A stretch of DNA of 64,000 bases from Mariniphaga sediminis (GTDB lineage: Bacteria > Bacteroidota > Bacteroidia > Bacteroidales > Prolixibacteraceae), in the NCBI RefSeq assembly GCF_003573545.1, contig NZ_QWET01000004.1:248001-312000 (forward strand), written 5' to 3'. Within the stretch, counting starts at the first letter, position 1; every line of letters starts with the position of its first letter. The notes under the pieces are model-generated. The model searched no databases, had not been told where the DNA came from, and saw only the letters and a list, made by a program, of their open reading frames with translations. This document shows positions 10,175 to 18,344 of this stretch, in pieces. The translations under genes and the position numbers were made by a program.

Positions 10175-10334
10175 CTGATTTTAATTTCAATTTTTATGAG
10201 CCGTTTTAAATCTTTACTGAAAAACCGACCATATAATTTTTTGTTGGCGCTTGAAGTAAAAGGAATATCCTCTCATAATATTTTTTAAAATGTTGGCCCG
10301 GCATTGTTGTCATTAAAACTATCTGTTTCACAAA

Positions 10335-11084
10335 CTACTTCAAAATTTTCAACTCCAATTCTCCCCGAACTCCCACTTTATCTCCACAAACTATTACAAC
10401 AGAAAGTATTTCCGTGTATTTTTCAGAAAACGTCAAAACTCCCTCAATATCTTCCGGCACTTTCACGTTGTTGCCCAGAGCAGTAGCAAAAGCATCAGCC
10501 AAAAGTACATCTTTACAAACCACTGCTACAGCATCGGCCCTGCCAAAGCTCAGTGACGGCCCCACCGTACCCGCTGAAGTACAAATTCCCACTTTACCCA
10601 TTCCTGAAGGAAGAACAATTCCAAGCTTTTCCGAGAGAGGTGAACTTCCTGCATAAACGGAAAAAACAAGTTCATTGTTCAAAAGGGAAAAAATATCACC
10701 GCCATTCTCTACAACCATCTCCTTTACAGAAAAGTTTTGCAAAATGGCTTCCCCCACTTCACGGGCAAACATTCCGGCCACCGATGCCATGGGACCAATT
10801 CCTGCTTTGGCAGAAGCATTCGCCATTTCTTTTGCTTCACCGGGCGCAGCTATTCCCGGGTAAAAAGGCGTCAGGCTTTTGGCAAATGCCGGTTCCGTTT
10901 TAATGTATGCATCCAGTTTATGGCGCAGGTGTTCTATTGCAACAAGGGCCTCATATTCTATCTCTTTTCGAAAAGATTCCGGATCAATACCAATCCAAAG
11001 GTCGGTTTCGAGGTATTTTACCTGAAATTCTCTGAAACGCTCTTTATTGTATTTATTTCGGTAAGATTGCCTGTCGTTTTTCAA
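10335..11084 (-). CDS. UPF0280-family protein (COG2122-like), homocysteine-synthesis partner
   Basis: A 249-residue protein of the UPF0280 family, distantly related to ApbE flavin-transfer proteins. Visible features include YLETDLWIGID near the N-terminus, the Gly/Ala-rich core ASAKAGIGPMASVAGMFA, VVENGGDIFSLL and FGRADAVAVVCKD. In methanogens a COG2122 protein is linked to the DUF39/NIL-ferredoxin system that makes homocysteine, and the same trio occurs here. Its biochemical role remains unclear; sulfur handling is an inference. Only a TTG at 11084 is available as a start: an in-frame stop lies five codons upstream and the next ATG is deep inside the domain. Confidence 0.85.
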   Translation of the reverse strand: MKNDRQSYRNKYNKERFREFQVKYLETDLWIGIDPESFRKEIEYEALVAIEHLRHKLDAYIKTEPAFAKSLTPFYPGIAAPGEAKEMANASAKAGIGPMASVAGMFAREVGEAILQNFSVKEMVVENGGDIFSLLNNELVFSVYAGSSPLSEKLGIVLPSGMGKVGICTSAGTVGPSLSFGRADAVAVVCKDVLLADAFATALGNNVKVPEDIEGVLTFSEKYTEILSVVIVCGDKVGVRGELELKILK

Positions 11085-11143
11085 TTTCCGCTGTTTTTAC
11101 CTTCTGGTATTATACCATTTGGTACAAAATTTTATCCCGGATT

Positions 11144-11554
11144 TTACCTGAAATCAATTTCAAACAAATGAAGCGGGCATGCCGGGATACATAGCTCACA
11201 TACCACACATTTACTTTTGTCAAATTCCAGTTTCCAGTTTTTTTTACTCATGGTAAGAGCGCCTGCAAAACACACTGCCGTACAATTGCCACAGTCGATA
11301 CACTTTTCTTCCTGAAAGTGAATACGTTTATCCAAAGGTTCACAAATAACCTGATGCTCGGTAAGGTATTTCACCCCCTTCTCGATGTTTTCCTTTTTCC
11401 CCTGTAATTCAAGAAGTAAACTGCCGCGTTTACCCGGATAAACCTCAGCCTTCAGAATATTTATCCGAATGTCGTAATCACGCACCAGTTGGTAGCTCAG
11501 TGGTTTGTCACCGCTTTGGGGAGGAAAATTCAATATGTACCTTTTTTTAATCAT
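11144..11554 (-). CDS. NIL-domain ferredoxin (2x[4Fe-4S]), homocysteine-synthesis electron carrier
   Basis: A 136-residue protein with an N-terminal NIL domain (about residues 1-75) and two ferredoxin motifs near the C-terminus, CIDCGNCTAVC and CVVCELCIPACP. This is the architecture of the partner of DUF39 proteins in methanogens and sulfate reducers, where the ferredoxin is thought to supply electrons for reductive sulfur transfer to aspartate semialdehyde. Its ATG (11554) overlaps the end of the DUF39 gene by 8 bases, so the two are translationally coupled. Fragile clusters fit an anaerobic lifestyle. Confidence 0.92.
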   Translation of the reverse strand: MIKKRYILNFPPQSGDKPLSYQLVRDYDIRINILKAEVYPGKRGSLLLELQGKKENIEKGVKYLTEHQVICEPLDKRIHFQEEKCIDCGNCTAVCFAGALTMSKKNWKLEFDKSKCVVCELCIPACPLHLFEIDFR

Positions 11555-12710
11555 GTTCCACCTCCGTTTCTTTTAAGCTGTTAAGCGATGTATTTTGTGG
11601 GAAAATCTGTACCGGTTTCGATAATTCAAACTGCCCTTTTTCCAACCATTCTTTTAATTCTCCGGCAATTTTTCGGGCCTTTGCCAGACTGGAAACGGGA
11701 GCAGTGCGCACCTTTTTCCCCTTCACTTTAATGAACCCTGATTGCAGTTGCTCGTAATTTACCTGTTCCAGCTTGGGCATTCCAACCGTTCCGTAATCGA
11801 GTACCGATGTTTCAATCTGCCGGTTATTAATGGAAACTCTTCGGGCCATATCTTCATCGAGGATGGGGATAGGAATACCAATTCCGATAAACATACTTAC
11901 CCCGTACTTTTCGTAATAAACGGCCTGAAGGTATTCCGGCGACATCTCTTTCAAATTACCGATAACCGCTATGGTTGCCGCATTGGTAACCGGGACGCCA
12001 TATTCGTTTTTCGGACGCGTAGTATGAAACTGGGTGCCGTTCCAAACCACAAAACCCTGGGTGCCGCCAAGAAAAATACGTGTGCCGAGGCCTATTGTCC
12101 GGAGGTCGGGGTCATTCAGCAATGGGCTGAGTTCTCCCGAAGTGGAATAAGTCGCATTCCGCAAATTTGGCAACAACGTTCCCATGTAGGTATGAATCAT
12201 TTTTTTCGTGGTATTCACGGCCACGTTATAATTTTGATATGCATTCCGGGGGTTAAAAAGCGTAAATTCGTTAATGGAGTCGATGTTTATCCTGGTACGG
12301 ACATGTTTCCGTGGATAGCAGTCAGTTCCCTTTCCCCAGGCTTCCAGCACCACATCTTTTCCTTCCAGCAAATCCTGAATGACATGTGCTCCACCGTAGG
12401 CAGGATTCTCAGGATCACAAGCCGTAGCCCCAATGTAGGAATCAACGGCTGCCAGTCCTTCGTAACAGGGAACACCATTCAACCTGATTTTTTCCATTCG
12501 TATTGGCGGACTGGTATGCCCAAAATTGATAATGGCGCCCGATGAACACATGGCGCCAAACGTGGCGGTAGTTACCACATCTACTTTTTCGGCAATTTCT
12601 GCAGGGCTGGCACTCTGAGCCATTTGGGCTACTTCCTCGGCTGTGAGTACCACGGCTTTCCCCTGTTTTAACTTTTGGTTGATTTCTTCGTAGGTTTTAA
12701 TTTTTGGCAT
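11547..12710 (-). CDS. DUF39 L-aspartate semialdehyde sulfurtransferase (homocysteine biosynthesis)
   Basis: A 387-residue DUF39 (COG1900) protein. In methanogens the homologue converts aspartate semialdehyde and sulfide to homocysteine, bypassing O-acylhomoserine. Conserved Cys-containing motifs are GAMCSSGAI (Cys55), ATACDPENPAYGGAH (Cys98) and GTDCYPRKH (Cys131). Cys55 and Cys131 match, as far as I recall, the two cysteines studied in the methanogen enzyme. ATG 12710 (MPKIKTYEEI) is chosen over a TTG four codons upstream. A -7-like CAAATTTA for this strand is at 12740-12747. It heads the likely operon DUF39, NIL-ferredoxin, UPF0280, metH and is divergent from the GH88 gene. Confidence 0.92.
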   Translation of the reverse strand: MPKIKTYEEINQKLKQGKAVVLTAEEVAQMAQSASPAEIAEKVDVVTTATFGAMCSSGAIINFGHTSPPIRMEKIRLNGVPCYEGLAAVDSYIGATACDPENPAYGGAHVIQDLLEGKDVVLEAWGKGTDCYPRKHVRTRINIDSINEFTLFNPRNAYQNYNVAVNTTKKMIHTYMGTLLPNLRNATYSTSGELSPLLNDPDLRTIGLGTRIFLGGTQGFVVWNGTQFHTTRPKNEYGVPVTNAATIAVIGNLKEMSPEYLQAVYYEKYGVSMFIGIGIPIPILDEDMARRVSINNRQIETSVLDYGTVGMPKLEQVNYEQLQSGFIKVKGKKVRTAPVSSLAKARKIAGELKEWLEKGQFELSKPVQIFPQNTSLNSLKETEVEHD

Positions 12711-12814
12711 AATAAAAAGCAACGTTTTCTGATAGCCTACAAATTTAGCCGAATTTACTTCAACTTATTTATCCTTTCTGCTAATTTTACGTGCTGAATT
12801 TCAGTTTCTGTATT

Positions 12815-14200
12815 ATGATTAAAATCGATTTTCAAATTCAGCCTGAAGATTTACAGAAAAAGATAGCGCTTTTCTGGGACCTTTCGGCAGAAAAAATTAG
12901 ACGTATTGACAAACGGTACGATTCTTCCAAAGGTTCGCCGGTATTTACAGTTGACGGGAAATATACCACGCGTGGCTGGACTGAATGGACACAGGGATTT
13001 CAGTTTGGTTCGTCCATTCTCCAATTCGATGCTACCGGGGATAATTATTTTCTGGAGTCGGGGCGGAAAGCCACTCTCGAAAAAATGGCGCCGCATCTAA
13101 GCCACACCGGTGTTCATGACCACGGATTTAATAACCTGAGTACCTACGGAAACCTGTTGCGTCTGATGATGGAAGGAAAAATCCCTTTCAATGAGTGGGA
13201 GAAAAGCTTTTATGAACTGGCCCTGAAAATTTCAGGCTCAGTACAGGCCGGTCGCTGGACGCCAATCAAAGACGGCGGCTTCATCCATTCCTTTAACGGC
13301 CCGCATTCATTATTTGTAGACACCATACGTTCATGTCGTATTTTAGTTGTTTCACACCTGCTCGGGCATGTGTTACAAGGAGAGAACGACAAAAAAATCT
13401 CCCTTCTGGAAAGAGCGGTTCAGCATATTTCAGCGACAGCCCAATATTCTGTTTTTTACGGAGAAGGGCGCGACAGCTACGATGTGTGGGGACGTACTGC
13501 CCACGAAAGTATTTTTAATGTAACCGACGGCAATTTCCGGTGCCCCAACTCGCAGCAGGGTTACACCGGCTTTTCCACGTGGACACGTGGTCTGGCCTGG
13601 GCTATGCTGGGATTTGCCGAAGAGCTGGAAGCTTTTCAGCAATTGAACGAAGAAGATTTGAAAAATGTTGGTGGCAAAAAGGAAACGGAAAACAGGATGC
13701 TAAAAGCCGCCCGTGCCACCTGCGATTTTTATATCGAAAACACTCCGGTTGATGGAATTCCTTACTGGGATACGGGAGCCCCAAACCTTTACAAACTGGG
13801 TGACTACCTGAACAAACCTGCTGACCCGTACAACGCATGGGAACCGGTTGACAGTTCCGCAGCAGCCATTGGCGCCCAGGGTTTGTTAAGACTGGGCAAA
13901 TTATTAAAGGAAAACAATGAACCGGATGCCGGCAACAAATACTGGCAGGCTGGTTTAACCGTTATGAATTCACTACTCGATTATCCTTACCTGAGTACTA
14001 ATCCACAACACCAGGGATTGATTTTGCATAGTATTTACCATCAACCCAATGGTTGGGATTTTATTCCGCCAGGCCAGAAAATTGCCTGTGGTGAATCGTC
14101 GATGTGGGGAGATTACCATGCCCGTGAAGCAGCGCTCTATTTGAAACGGATAATTGAGAATGAAAAGTATTATACATTCTTTAAGTATTTGAAAATATAG
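12815..14200 (+). CDS. Glycoside hydrolase family 88 (unsaturated glucuronyl/galacturonyl hydrolase)
   Basis: A 461-residue (alpha/alpha)6-barrel hydrolase that removes the unsaturated uronic acid left by polysaccharide lyases. GH88 signatures include YTTRGWTEWTQGFQFGSS-like sequence, GVHDHGFNN with the catalytic Asp region, GYTGFSTWTRGLAWAML and the C-terminal CGESSMWGDYHAREAALYL. No signal peptide is seen, so it is probably cytoplasmic, although some family members are periplasmic. ATG 12815 is preferred to an upstream GTG. It opens a plus-strand cluster with an isomerase, an oxidoreductase and an SDR, suggesting uronic-acid catabolism. The parent polysaccharide (pectin, ulvan or a glycosaminoglycan) cannot be told from this sequence. 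Confidence 0.9.
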   Translation: MIKIDFQIQPEDLQKKIALFWDLSAEKIRRIDKRYDSSKGSPVFTVDGKYTTRGWTEWTQGFQFGSSILQFDATGDNYFLESGRKATLEKMAPHLSHTGVHDHGFNNLSTYGNLLRLMMEGKIPFNEWEKSFYELALKISGSVQAGRWTPIKDGGFIHSFNGPHSLFVDTIRSCRILVVSHLLGHVLQGENDKKISLLERAVQHISATAQYSVFYGEGRDSYDVWGRTAHESIFNVTDGNFRCPNSQQGYTGFSTWTRGLAWAMLGFAEELEAFQQLNEEDLKNVGGKKETENRMLKAARATCDFYIENTPVDGIPYWDTGAPNLYKLGDYLNKPADPYNAWEPVDSSAAAIGAQGLLRLGKLLKENNEPDAGNKYWQAGLTVMNSLLDYPYLSTNPQHQGLILHSIYHQPNGWDFIPPGQKIACGESSMWGDYHAREAALYLKRIIENEKYYTFFKYLKI

Positions 14201-14246
14201 TACTTTAAAACAACAGCTAAAATCCGGCAATACTAAAAAAATTTTA

Positions 14247-15077
14247 ATGGCAACAGCATTAACTGATTTTTCGAAACTGTGCATTCATACCATGACCACA
14301 AAACCATGGGATTTGAAACAATGTATAAAAAACTACAGTGCGAAAGGAATTCATGGCATCACCATCTGGCGTAATGTGCTCGAAGGACAAAACCTGCGGG
14401 ATGCCCGCACGATGCTTGACGATTACAACATGGAAGTTGTTTCTGTCGCGCGCGGTGGTTTTTTCCCATCTGTAGAGGAAAAAAAACGGCAGGCTGCAAT
14501 GGATGATAACTTGTGGGCCATCAACCAGGCGTTTCTTGTCAGGGCGCCGGTGCTTGTCCTGGTTTGCGGCGCTGACGGCCGGCAACCTCTTGAAAAGTCG
14601 CGTGAACAGATTAAAGAAGGAATAATACGTATTCTTCCTGAAGCAAAAGCAGCTGGCGTAAAACTGGCCATCGAACCTCTGCACCCCATGTATGCCGGAG
14701 ACCGTTCCGCCATTAACACCCTGGCCCAGGCCAATCAAATGGCCGAAGAAATCAATTCCGATTTTGTAGGAGTAGCCGTAGATGTGTACCATTTGTGGTG
14801 GGACAATAACCTGCAACAGGAGATTCTACGCTGCGGAAAAAACGGCAACCTGCTTGCTTTTCATGTATGCGACTGGAATGTGCCGACGAAAGACTTTTTA
14901 AACGATCGTGGCTTGATGGGCGACGGCTGCATTGATGTTCCCCAAATAAGGGGATGGGTGGAAGATGCAGGATTTTCCGGTTACAATGAAGTGGAAATCT
15001 TCTCCCATAAATACTGGGCTACAGAACAAAAAGAGTATCTTGAGAAAATAAAAAATGCATATTTAAAATTTACCTGA
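14247..15077 (+). CDS. Sugar phosphate isomerase/epimerase (xylose isomerase-like TIM barrel)
   Basis: A 276-residue AP-endonuclease-2-type TIM barrel. Likely metal-binding residues sit in [41 protein letters not shown] and YNEVEIFSH. Such proteins isomerise or epimerise sugars and related compounds, and some act with Gfo/Idh dehydrogenases in 3-keto-sugar pathways. It ends 2 bases before the Gfo/Idh gene, supporting a shared pathway. There is no signal peptide. The exact substrate is unknown. Confidence 0.87.
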   Translation: MATALTDFSKLCIHTMTTKPWDLKQCIKNYSAKGIHGITIWRNVLEGQNLRDARTMLDDYNMEVVSVARGGFFPSVEEKKRQAAMDDNLWAINQAFLVRAPVLVLVCGADGRQPLEKSREQIKEGIIRILPEAKAAGVKLAIEPLHPMYAGDRSAINTLAQANQMAEEINSDFVGVAVDVYHLWWDNNLQQEILRCGKNGNLLAFHVCDWNVPTKDFLNDRGLMGDGCIDVPQIRGWVEDAGFSGYNEVEIFSHKYWATEQKEYLEKIKNAYLKFT

Positions 15078-15079
15078 AA

Positions 15080-16228
15080 ATGACGATACACAAAGTAGGA
15101 ATAATCATGAACGGCGTGACTGGCCGGATGGGTACCAACCAGCACCTGATGCGTTCCATTGTTGAAATTATGAAACAGGGAGGGGTGCAAATAAGCGCTA
15201 CTGAGTTTATTATGCCCGACCCGATACTGGTGGGACGAAATGAAATCAAGCTGGAAAAGCTGGCAAAAATGTCGGGCGTGGAAAAATGGACCACCGACTT
15301 GGATTCGGTAATGAACGACCCGTCATATCAGATTTATTTTGATGCCCAAACCACCGGCAGGCGGGCTGATGCTGTAAAAAAAGCCGCGCTGGCAGGGAAA
15401 CATGTTTATTGCGAAAAACCAGTAGCAACCGATACAGAAACAGCCCTGGAACTTTACAAGGTTTGCAAAAATGCCGGAGTCAAGCATGGCGTGGTACAGG
15501 ACAAACTTTGGCTGCCGGGCCTTATCAAGTTGAAACGCCTGATGGAAAACGGTTTCTTTGGAAAAATCCTCTCGGTAAGGGGCGAATTCGGGTACTGGGT
15601 TTTCGAAGGGGACACAGTGCCGGCACAGCGGCCAAGCTGGAATTACCGGAAAGAAGACGACGGCGGCATCATTGTGGACATGCTCTGCCACTGGCGATAC
15701 GTACTTGACAATTTGTTCGGCCAGGTGAAAGGGGTATTTTGCCTCGGAGCTACCCACATCCCGGAAAGGGTGGATGAACAGGGTAAGCCTTACAAATGTA
15801 CCGCTGACGATTCAGCTTATGCCACATTCGAACTGGAAGGTGGTGTGATTGCCCATTTCAACTCGTCGTGGGTAACCCGTGTGCGGCGCGACGATCTGCT
15901 CACCCTCCATGTTGATGGCACCAAAGGTTCGGCAGTGGCCGGCCTGCGGGAATGCTGGACCCAGCATTACGGAAACACGCCCAAACCCGTGTGGAACCCC
16001 GATATTCAGCAACCCATTAATTTTTATGAGGGCTGGAGCAAAGTGCCGGAGCAGGAGCATTACGATAATGCTTTTAAAGCACAATGGGAACTTTTTCTGA
16101 AACATGTGGTAAAAGATACTCCTTTCCCCTGGAACCTGATTGAAGGCGCCAAAGGAGTTCAGCTGGCTGAAAAAGGGCTGGAAAGTTGGGAAAAGAAAAC
16201 ATGGGTGGAGATACCTGACGTTATTTAA
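15080..16228 (+). CDS. Gfo/Idh/MocA-family oxidoreductase
   Basis: A 382-residue NAD(P)-dependent sugar dehydrogenase. An N-terminal Rossmann fold ([16 protein letters not shown]) is followed by the conserved EKP segment ([11 protein letters not shown], near residue 112) and a C-terminal alpha/beta domain with [18 protein letters not shown], which carries the usual catalytic His region. The first glycine loop reads GVTGRMG, slightly atypical of the family. It is tightly spaced after the isomerase gene. The two are candidates for making and opening a keto-sugar intermediate, which is inference. Confidence 0.88.
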   Translation: MTIHKVGIIMNGVTGRMGTNQHLMRSIVEIMKQGGVQISATEFIMPDPILVGRNEIKLEKLAKMSGVEKWTTDLDSVMNDPSYQIYFDAQTTGRRADAVKKAALAGKHVYCEKPVATDTETALELYKVCKNAGVKHGVVQDKLWLPGLIKLKRLMENGFFGKILSVRGEFGYWVFEGDTVPAQRPSWNYRKEDDGGIIVDMLCHWRYVLDNLFGQVKGVFCLGATHIPERVDEQGKPYKCTADDSAYATFELEGGVIAHFNSSWVTRVRRDDLLTLHVDGTKGSAVAGLRECWTQHYGNTPKPVWNPDIQQPINFYEGWSKVPEQEHYDNAFKAQWELFLKHVVKDTPFPWNLIEGAKGVQLAEKGLESWEKKTWVEIPDVI

Positions 16229-16290
16229 ACGCTTTCAGGATACAGTGTCATTCCCATAAAATTGAAAACCCATAATAAATAAAACGCAAA

Positions 16291-17061
16291 ATGAATAAGA
16301 CAGCGCTCATTACCGGAGGTTCACGGGGAATCGGTCTGGGCATTGCCAGGGAATTGGCCAAAGCCGGTTTCAACCTGGCTATCAACGGAGTCAGGAATCA
16401 GGAGTCTGTTCAGCCGGTGTTGAATGAACTCAGCGAATTGGGAACAGATGTGATTTACGTTAAAGGCGACGTTTCAAAAGCAGAGGACAGGGAACAGATA
16501 CTCCAAACGGTAACAGATCGTTTCGGAAACCTGAATGTATTGGTAAATAATGCCGGAATAGCTCCCCGCGAACGGAAAGATATCCTGGAAGCTTCCGAAG
16601 ACATTTTCGATGAAGTACTCCAAATCAACCTGAAAGGGCCGTACTTCCTTACTCAATTATTTGCCCGCCACATGGTGGAAAGTAAAAAGAAAGATCCGGG
16701 TTTTCCCTGTTGCATTATCAACGTTTCGTCGGTTTCGGCAACCGTAGCATCAACCAACAGGGGCGAATATTGTATCTCAAAAGCCGGTATTGCCATGGCT
16801 ACCAGGCTTTGGGCTGCCAGGCTGGGAGAATTTGATATTCCGGTGTATGAAATACAGCCGGGGGTCATCGCTACCGACATGACTTCCGGAGTAACCGGAA
16901 AATATGACCGCCTTTTCGAGCAGGGCCTGTGCATCCAAAAGCGATGGGGATTGCCCGAAGATGTCGGAAAGGTGGCTGCTGCAATGGCCACCGGGTTGCT
17001 GCCCTACTCTACCGGACAGGTTGTGATGGTGGATGGTGGAATGACAATACAACGGTTGTAA
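16291..17061 (+). CDS. Short-chain dehydrogenase/reductase (3-ketoacyl-ACP reductase-like)
   Basis: A 256-residue classical SDR: cofactor motif TGGSRGIGLGIA near residue 8, NNAG near 90, the Ser in VSSVSATV and the catalytic YCISK, with a C-terminal GQVVMVDGGMTI. These proteins are often annotated as FabG-like, but next to GH88, isomerase and Gfo/Idh genes a sugar or uronate reduction is more likely than fatty-acid synthesis (inference). The gap to the preceding gene is 62 bases. Confidence 0.87.
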   Translation: MNKTALITGGSRGIGLGIARELAKAGFNLAINGVRNQESVQPVLNELSELGTDVIYVKGDVSKAEDREQILQTVTDRFGNLNVLVNNAGIAPRERKDILEASEDIFDEVLQINLKGPYFLTQLFARHMVESKKKDPGFPCCIINVSSVSATVASTNRGEYCISKAGIAMATRLWAARLGEFDIPVYEIQPGVIATDMTSGVTGKYDRLFEQGLCIQKRWGLPEDVGKVAAAMATGLLPYSTGQVVMVDGGMTIQRL

Positions 17062-17095
17062 TAATTTTTATCTCTGAAAGACTAATAAAGCAGTT

Positions 17096-17584
17096 TTGGA
17101 AAGGGAATTTTTACAAATAATCAGGGAAAACCAGGGTATCATCTACAAAGTATGCAACATATATTGTGATACAGAGGAAGACCGGAATGATCTCTTCCAG
17201 GAAATTGTTGCCCAACTGTGGAAGTCGTTTCCATCTTTCCGGAACGAATCGAAAATAACCACATGGATGTACCGGGTAGGACTGAATACTGCCATTACTT
17301 CTTTTAAAAGAAACAAACGCAGGCCTGACCAAAACCGGCTGTCCTATGAAAATTTTCAGATGGCTGATGAAAATTATGAAGCAGAGACAGAAGAGAATAT
17401 TAAGCTGCTTCACAGCGCTGTGGCCCAGCTAACAGGCGTTGAAAAGTCGATTATCCTGTTATATCTCGAAAATAAAAAATATGAAGAGATTGCCGAAATA
17501 ACGGGCATTACACAAAATTACGTACGGGTGAAAATGAACAGGATAAAGAAAAAACTGAAAAAACTGATGGATAAGGAGGAATAG
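17096..17584 (+). CDS. ECF-type RNA polymerase sigma factor
   Basis: A 162-residue sigma-70-family factor. Region 2 includes EEDRNDLFQEIVAQLWKSF and TTWMYRVGLNTAIT. Region 4 has the helix-turn-helix YEEIAEITGITQNYVRVKMN. It starts at TTG 17096, the only plausible start: an in-frame TGA lies seven codons upstream and the next Met falls inside region 2, while the TTG gives the family-typical MEREFLQIIRENQG. It lies 34 bases after the SDR gene and 6 bases before a membrane protein that probably regulates it. The regulon is unknown. Confidence 0.9.
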   Translation: MEREFLQIIRENQGIIYKVCNIYCDTEEDRNDLFQEIVAQLWKSFPSFRNESKITTWMYRVGLNTAITSFKRNKRRPDQNRLSYENFQMADENYEAETEENIKLLHSAVAQLTGVEKSIILLYLENKKYEEIAEITGITQNYVRVKMNRIKKKLKKLMDKEE

Positions 17585-17590
17585 GGAGTT

Positions 17591-18271
17591 ATGGAACTGA
17601 AAGATTTGAAAAAAACCTGGGAACAACTCTCGCCAGACAAGGAACTGGACGAACAACAAATCAGGGAAATGCTACGTAAGAAGACCCGGAATTTAATCGA
17701 CCGGATCGATCGAAACATTCGCATTGGGTTTGTGGCACTTTTTATTCTGATTGTCTTGTTTATTCTCGACGACTTTGTTTTTGCTCCCATGCTCATTAAA
17801 AAGGTGGGTAATAATGTGGAAATTCCGGAATGGCTTGTGTTCCTGAGCATTTTCAGCAACGTTTTGATCTTTACCACTTTTATCTATTTTGTTGTGCAGT
17901 ACTACCGGGTGAAAAGAAGCTGTGATATTTCCTGTAACCTGCGTGAAACACTGATAAAAATTACCGGCATTCTCCGTATCTATCAGAGACTGTTCTATCT
18001 GGCACTGCTCATTTTAACGCTTGCCATGATTCTGCAGTTTGTGTCCGGCATGTACTCAGGCATGGCGCTTGGGATAGAAGATCAGGGCATTCTTTTTTCC
18101 GATATCCCGCTGGGCAAATTACTGTTGGCTGGGGTTGTAGGCCTGACCGTTTTGGTTCTAACCGTCGGCGGTATCTACCTGCTTATGCGCTGGGGGTTCC
18201 GGCGTCTTTACGGAAATTATATCAGTAAACTAAAAAACGCCTTGCAGGAACTAAACGAAATTGAACAGTAA
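17591..18271 (+). CDS. Four-helix membrane protein paired with ECF sigma factor
   Basis: A 226-residue protein I recognise only as a type commonly found directly downstream of this class of Bacteroidota sigma factor. A cytoplasmic N-terminal helical segment (about 1-45, charged, DLKKTWEQLSPDKELDEQQ) precedes four hydrophobic segments at about 46-65, 80-102, 130-152 and 175-200. The N-terminal helix could hold the sigma factor at the membrane in the manner of an anti-sigma factor, but no zinc anti-sigma motif is present. Function is an inference from position. Confidence 0.7.
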   Translation: MELKDLKKTWEQLSPDKELDEQQIREMLRKKTRNLIDRIDRNIRIGFVALFILIVLFILDDFVFAPMLIKKVGNNVEIPEWLVFLSIFSNVLIFTTFIYFVVQYYRVKRSCDISCNLRETLIKITGILRIYQRLFYLALLILTLAMILQFVSGMYSGMALGIEDQGILFSDIPLGKLLLAGVVGLTVLVLTVGGIYLLMRWGFRRLYGNYISKLKNALQELNEIEQ

Positions 18272-18344
18272 CAATTAATTCCTGTTATCATTCCTCTTTT
18301 CCCAAAAGGGTTATTATTTTTGCCTCTCAAATTCATTCAAAAAA

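Noticed and set aside
10175-10334. Cobalamin or SAM riboswitch upstream of metH
   Set aside because: The 160-base gap shows no B12-box-like or SAM-type conserved core by eye.
12791-12814. GTG start eight codons upstream for the GH88 gene
   Set aside because: The extra residues are not part of the GH88 domain and the ATG at 12815 fits the family start better.
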